Under the pieces are notes generated by a model. It was given only the letters and a program-made list of their open reading frames with translations. It was not told where the DNA came from and did not search any database. From Termitomyces sp. T153 (lineage: Eukaryota > Basidiomycota > Agaricomycetes > Agaricales > Lyophyllaceae), in the NCBI GenBank assembly GCA_018296165.2, contig JACKQL020000038.1, forward strand, positions 1 to 64,000: a DNA stretch of 64,000 bases. Reading direction: 5' to 3'. How positions within the stretch are numbered: the first letter of the stretch is position 1; every line of letters begins with the position of its first letter. The position numbers and the translations under genes were made by a program. Positions 59,372 through 64,000 of this stretch are shown piece by piece.

Positions 59372-62300
59372 CTAGCATGTGACATCTTGATGCACTGGGT
59401 AGAAGAAGTCCCAAATTGCCTGATTAGCTATTGAGACAGGATAGATGCCCTGAATGGCTTTAGGGGCATTGGGATGCCTATGGTAGAAGTCCTGGACCAG
59501 GATTGGTGCACATACATTAGCCTGCAGTTCCCAAGAGATGTCCTCAATGCCATATTCCCTCCATTTCACCTTGAACTGCAACTTCTCTCAGAATATTTTG
59601 CTATCCAAAATTTCCTCCACTTTATACTCCTCCTTATTGTCAACCAGAACTAGTGGGTGGCTCAGGGCAGTAGCCAGGAATTGGATCCTCTGGGGCTGGA
59701 AATAGTTTGACAACATTGAAGACTGAGTGCAATTGGCATAGGCCTGCTGGGAGTTTAAGTTGGTATGCTAAAGGCCCCACTTTCTTCTCCACCATGAAGG
59801 GGCCAAGATGACAATGTGACAGTTTTTGAGATGGCCTTGTTGTCTTAATATCTGAGCTATCCAAGTACACATGGTCTCCTGGCTTGTAAACTGGGGCTGG
59901 TGTCTAGTGACGGTCATAGTAGCATGCCATGTCATCCTTGGCCTCTACCAACACAGCCTTTGCCTCCTCCTGTGCCCTCTTTATCCTGTCCACAGACTCA
60001 TTTATGGAGTCATTCTCAGAGAGGTGTGCCTGAGGTTCAATACCCATGTGGGGGTGCCTGCCAATGTCCAGAAAGAATGGAGTCATCTGCATGGAAAAGT
60101 GAACATGGTTGTTGTTTTAGAACTCAGCATCTGGCAGAAGCTTATCCCAATCATCCTGCCTCTCATTACAGAAAAGGCAGAGACACTGTTCCAGTTCTTG
60201 ATTAACACATTCTGTCTGTCCATCTGACTGAGGGTGATAAGCTGTGGTAGTATGGAGCTTCACTCCATGCAGGCAGTACAGTTCCTGAGTAAACTCTGCT
60301 ACAAACTGAGGGCCTTAGTCAGAGACATACCTATCTGACAGACCATGGAGCTTCCAGACATTCTTCCAATACAGACTAGCTGCTCTCAAGGCAGAGCACA
60401 TTGTGTGGGTAGAAATGAAATGGGCTTGTTTACTATAGAGGTCCACAACTACCATCACTGCATCATATCCATGAGCATCTAGGAGTTCCACAATGAAATC
60501 CACCTATGCAACACTCCAGCAAGCAGCCAAAATAGAGAGTGGGTGGAGCTGGCCCATGGGTGCTTGATGGCAAGGCTTAGTATAGAGACAAAGATCACAG
60601 GTGCTAGTGTAGGTGCTTACATATTGGAAAATCTGTGGCCACCAATAGTTCCAGGATACTAGCTCTAGCATCTTCTGCCTTCCAGAATGTCTGGCTACTC
60701 AAGAGTTGTGATGTTGTTCTACAATATGCCAGTGAAGTTTTGGAATGTTAGGCACATAAATGTGTCCTCTAAAGATCAGGAGCCCATCCTGAAGACCCCA
60801 CTTATCTGCATGCACTGACTTGACTCCACTCACCCATTGAGCTTATAGGGCCTGTGCTGCCTGAGCAACTGCATCCTCCTGTGCACCCTCTCAGTTCCCT
60901 CTTCAGATGTCTCTAAGGATGTTTGCCTCATTCCCTTGAATCACAATCCCTTCTAGTGCATGGATGGCAAAGAGCTCAGGCTTGAGGAGGACAATGTTGT
61001 TGTTATCTCCTTCTTCTGTGCCATAGTCAGCCTGCCTAGACAACATGTCCAGTTTACTCATGCTCTGTTCAGATTTGTGATGCAATGAGAAGTCAAAGTT
61101 GGCCAGATACAGGGACCACCAAGCTTGGTATCAATTGAGTTTCTTAGTAGAACAGAAGTACTTGAGGTTTTTGTAATCTGACCAGACTTCAAACTTATGC
61201 CAGGCACCTTCAAGAAAATGCTGCCATTCTTTAAAGAACCAAATAATTGCAAGCATCTCCTTGTCATGAATTCTACTGTGTTAGGGCTTCTGGAGTAGAA
61301 GGCTACTGGATGCTTTTTGCCATCCTCCTTTGACTCCTGGGAGAGGACTGCTCCTGTGGCAAAGTCTGAGCTGTCTGCTTCAACACAAAAGGAAGAGTCA
61401 TCATCTGGGAACAGGAGAACAGACTTTGAGGCAACAGCTTGCTTGAAAGCACCAAAGGTGGCCTGCTGTGAGGACTCCCACCACCATGCTGCATCCTTGA
61501 CAGTAAGGTCAAAGAGGGGACATGCATGATGAGAAAAATCCTGTATAAATCTCTGATAGAAGTTGACAAACCCAAGAAAGGCCTGTACTTCCTTCTTGTT
61601 TCTTGGCTCAGGCCACTCTGCTATGCCTGCCACTTTGATGGGGTCCATCTCTGCCATTCCATGCAAAATGATCAAACCCAGGTACTCCACCTTGGTCTGC
61701 TCAAATTTACACTTCTCAGGCTTTAAATAGAGCTGGTGGTGGTGAAGGCATTCCAAGACAATGTGTGTGACCCAGCAATGCTCCTCCAGAGTTTTAGTGT
61801 AGATGATAATATCATCAAGATACATGCAGACCACACCTTCCACAATCAGATCATAGAAAATGTCATTTATCATGGTCTGGAAGGTGGTTGGGCTATTGGT
61901 GAGACCAAAGAACATCATTAAAGGTTGAAAGAGTCCATGATTGTTTCAGAAAGCTGCCTTCCACTCATCCCCTTCTTTGATGCATACATTGTTGTAGCCC
62001 CAACAGACATCCAACTTTGTGAAGTAGTGCACACTATGAAGATTATTGACAAGTTCTGAGATGAGTGGCAAATGATAGCAATTCTTCACTGTTATTGCAT
62101 TCAAGACATGATAATCCTGAACTAAACAAAGAGACCCATCCTTTTTCTTAATAAAAAAGACTGGAGAGGCCATTGGAGACTTGGAGGGTCATATTTGTCC
62201 TGAGCTAAGATTCTCCTGCAAGAAAGCATCCAGTTCATACCTGCTCACAGAGTGCAAGTGGATAGACCTTGCAGCTGGAGGGCTTTGCATTTGGTATCAG

Positions 62301-63401
62301 CTTGATTGCATGATCCCACTACTTGTGCTCTAGAAGTGAATCAGAGGAGGCTTTAGAGAATATATCTTCAAAGTCATAGAGGTGATTGGAAACTGTGCTA
62401 CAGACAGGCTTGGGCTGTGAGTTGGCTGCAAATGCCTCAACCAGATACTGAGAAGTAGTCTGACTAGCTCAAATCTCTGCCACTGTAGGAGGGGGGCAGA
62501 GGGTTGTAGCATAGATCCAATCACCCACCTCTATAGTCTTATCTGGAGACTCTGCATCTGAAGTAAAGGTCCATTCTTCTTCACCTTCCTCTTCCTCTGG
62601 AGATTCACACCCAGCACCTTAGACATCCTCATAGAGGGCCTCTCTATGAGGGAATGCCAGAGGGGGGGAACTTAGGAGGTTAAGATCAGCATAAGGAAGA
62701 TGCCCAGCACAATAGACCCACATAGTAGCACACTCATGAACCTTGGCTCTCTGCTTCTTACAGGCTTTTTTTGCACAGGTAATGCAGCAACATGGGCAAC
62801 AACTCATTTTCACCTCACCTTTAGTCCAGTCAATCTCTGGGTTGTGTTTATATAGCCAGGTGAACCCTAAGATCATGTCTTGCTTTTCCAAACTAGTGAC
62901 AGCAAAAGTGGCTCACTCCAAGTAGTCTTGGTAGTGGAGGACCAGGTCCACCACAGAGTGAATGGAGTAAGCTTCATTGAGCATGCCATCAACATTGTAT
63001 ACAGAGATAGGACAGGAAAGGGGGCAAGTGGTAAGGTAGTGTCATTGCACATAGTCAGTGTCAAGAAAGAGGCCTGTTGCACCACTGTCAAGTAGGGCAA
63101 CCACACTTCAGATCTGCTGAGTATCTGTTGTCTCAATTTCCACCTATAGCTTCAGAGAGTTAGTAGAAAGGGTGGAAGCAACAACATAATGATAAGAGAG
63201 GCAGCATTTCTGTGCAGGGATCCAGAAGCATGGGCTAGGGAGTGGATTTTCAGCTGAGACTTTAGCTGGAGAGGGAGTTTGTATGTCTGAGGAGAGATTT
63301 ATCATTTTGGGCATAGTATCAATAATGGCAACAGATATATTTGATTCTATGGACAGGAGAGTGAAACAATTAGTACTGGGCAATGAGAGCATACTGGTCA
63401 T
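59372..63401 (-). pseudogene. pol pseudogene of element H (PR-RT-RH-IN-chromo)
   Basis: Read from 63401 (MTSMLSLPSTN). The protease runs near 63090-62780 with ILGFTWLYKHNPEIDWT. Reverse transcriptase runs 62173-61500: [30 protein letters not shown] (first Asp), GLTNSPTTFQTM and an intact YLDDIIIY near 61815. RNase H has VEADSSDFATGAVLSQ near 61385, with a frameshift near 61290. Integrase: HHCC region near 60700, [17 protein letters not shown] near 60500, and SDQ/GPQF then AYHP near 60330-60240. Chromodomain near 59660-59520 (MQFKVKWREYGIEDISWELQ). Stops are fewer than in A, B or D. Confidence 0.88.
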
Positions 63402-63412
63402 CTGTTGCCCTT

Positions 63413-64000
63413 TTAAAAATCCTCAGACTCTATAGAAACTTCCTTCAATACATTGGCCACTTTATCAGATTGGACAGCTATAGATGCATCTAGAGAGGGG
63501 GCTCCTGTGGCATCTTGGGCTGCGAGCAGTTAGGAGCAGCTCTTCTTGCTCTAACACTGACATGTAGCAGACCTCTAGCTCTTGAGGATAGTAGCAGGCA
63601 AAATGACCTGCTTTCCCACAGCATTGACATAGCAGAGAAGTAGAGGACTGCTGTCAGAAAGTCAGAAAGCATCAATATCCATTGGGACTCCTTGGAGTAG
63701 GGAGCACAAGGTGACAGCATGAGGCATAAAGAGAGGAGCTGCACTTGCTTGTGGGGATACTAATGCAGGTGTGGAGGAGGGAGCTTGGGAGATGAACTCT
63801 CCATAAGAGAAAGGAAAGGTTGAGGATTGCATCTGCTGCAACTTGCATTGCAGTTCCATGAGCTGCCACTGCTCACATGCCACCTTGTACCAGATATCAA
63901 CATGCTCATCATCTGGGTGCCCCTCTGCCATGCTGTCAATGCAATCCTTGAGAGAGGGGTAGAGTCCATCACAGAAGGTTAGGCAGAGTTGTAGACCATC
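63413..64000 (-). pseudogene. gag of element H, partial
   Basis: It is cut by the window end. The - strand shows HVDIWYKVACEQWQLMELQC near 63890, the uninterrupted stretch GVPMDIDAF near 63690 that is split by the 1.1-kb repeat in element A, a zinc-knuckle region near 63615 and the gag end SEDF then TAA at 63413-63415, with the -1 frame open into pol. Confidence 0.8.

Larger units (their letters stand above)
58987..64000 (-). mobile_element. Ty3/Gypsy element H, 5'-truncated by window edge
   Basis: The - strand element has its 3' LTR at 58987-59360, polypurine tract at 59361-59374, pol at 59372-63401 and gag from 63413 to the window end. It is the best-preserved pol in the window, keeping an intact YLDD box. 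Family as A and G. Confidence 0.9.

Overview
This is nuclear DNA from a filamentous basidiomycete, most likely an Agaricomycete. The grounds are Ty3/Gypsy chromodomain retrotransposons, a KDZ-type DNA transposon, 43-57 bp GT-AG introns, and a GC-rich single-intron gene for an SFP1-like zinc-finger protein. I cannot name a species. About four fifths of the window is decayed transposable-element sequence almost without CpG dinucleotides, the expected footprint of cytosine methylation and deamination or a RIP-like process. The region from about 38.4 to 48.1 kb keeps a normal CpG frequency and holds the only gene I consider intact.

Layout. (1) 1-6359: a Gypsy element on + (A), cut by the window edge, with a 1.1-kb dispersed repeat inside its gag and its 3' LTR at 6008-6359. 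(2) 6435-20035: one 13.6-kb Gypsy element on - (C), bounded by LTRs and a 5-bp target duplication CTCAC. Inside it lies a second Gypsy element (D). The 5' LTR of D was invaded by about 0.9 kb of mitochondrial DNA carrying a tRNA-Ile(GAU), and a segment spanning both elements appears inverted. (3) 20041-23466: unrecognised decayed coding-like DNA followed by an LTR-like end. (4) 23480-34284: a - strand Gypsy element (G) split by a solo LTR of family C, which is itself split by a complete Gypsy element B (25002-31136, TSD GATAC). (5) 34285-35946: a second copy of the 1.1-kb repeat, interrupted by a 565-bp solo LTR with TSD GTAAT. (6) 35947-38753: AT-rich DNA with nothing recognisable. (7) 38754-40866: the SFP1-like gene. 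(8) 40867-48150: CpG-normal DNA with short tandem repeats and no gene I can support. (9) 48145-48692: a 76-bp minisatellite. (10) About 48735-58405: a KDZ-type DNA transposon with roughly 0.5-kb inverted termini, a broken transposase, a second HMG-like gene, and a young CpG-rich solo LTR (TSD GAGAT). (11) 58406-58690: a helicase fragment. (12) 58987-64000: a - strand Gypsy element (H) running off the window.

Functionally the region is a transposon graveyard around one regulatory gene. The Gypsy copies share a gag / pol plan with protease, reverse transcriptase, RNase H, integrase and chromodomain, and a conserved GAT-TTT-TAR junction at the end of gag where the -1 frame runs into pol. Stop codons at former CGA/CAG/TGG sites, internal deletions and YLDD-to-YLDN changes in the reverse transcriptase indicate that none of them is autonomous. 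The nesting gives a relative chronology, with the CpG-rich LTR at 55593-56736 as the youngest event.
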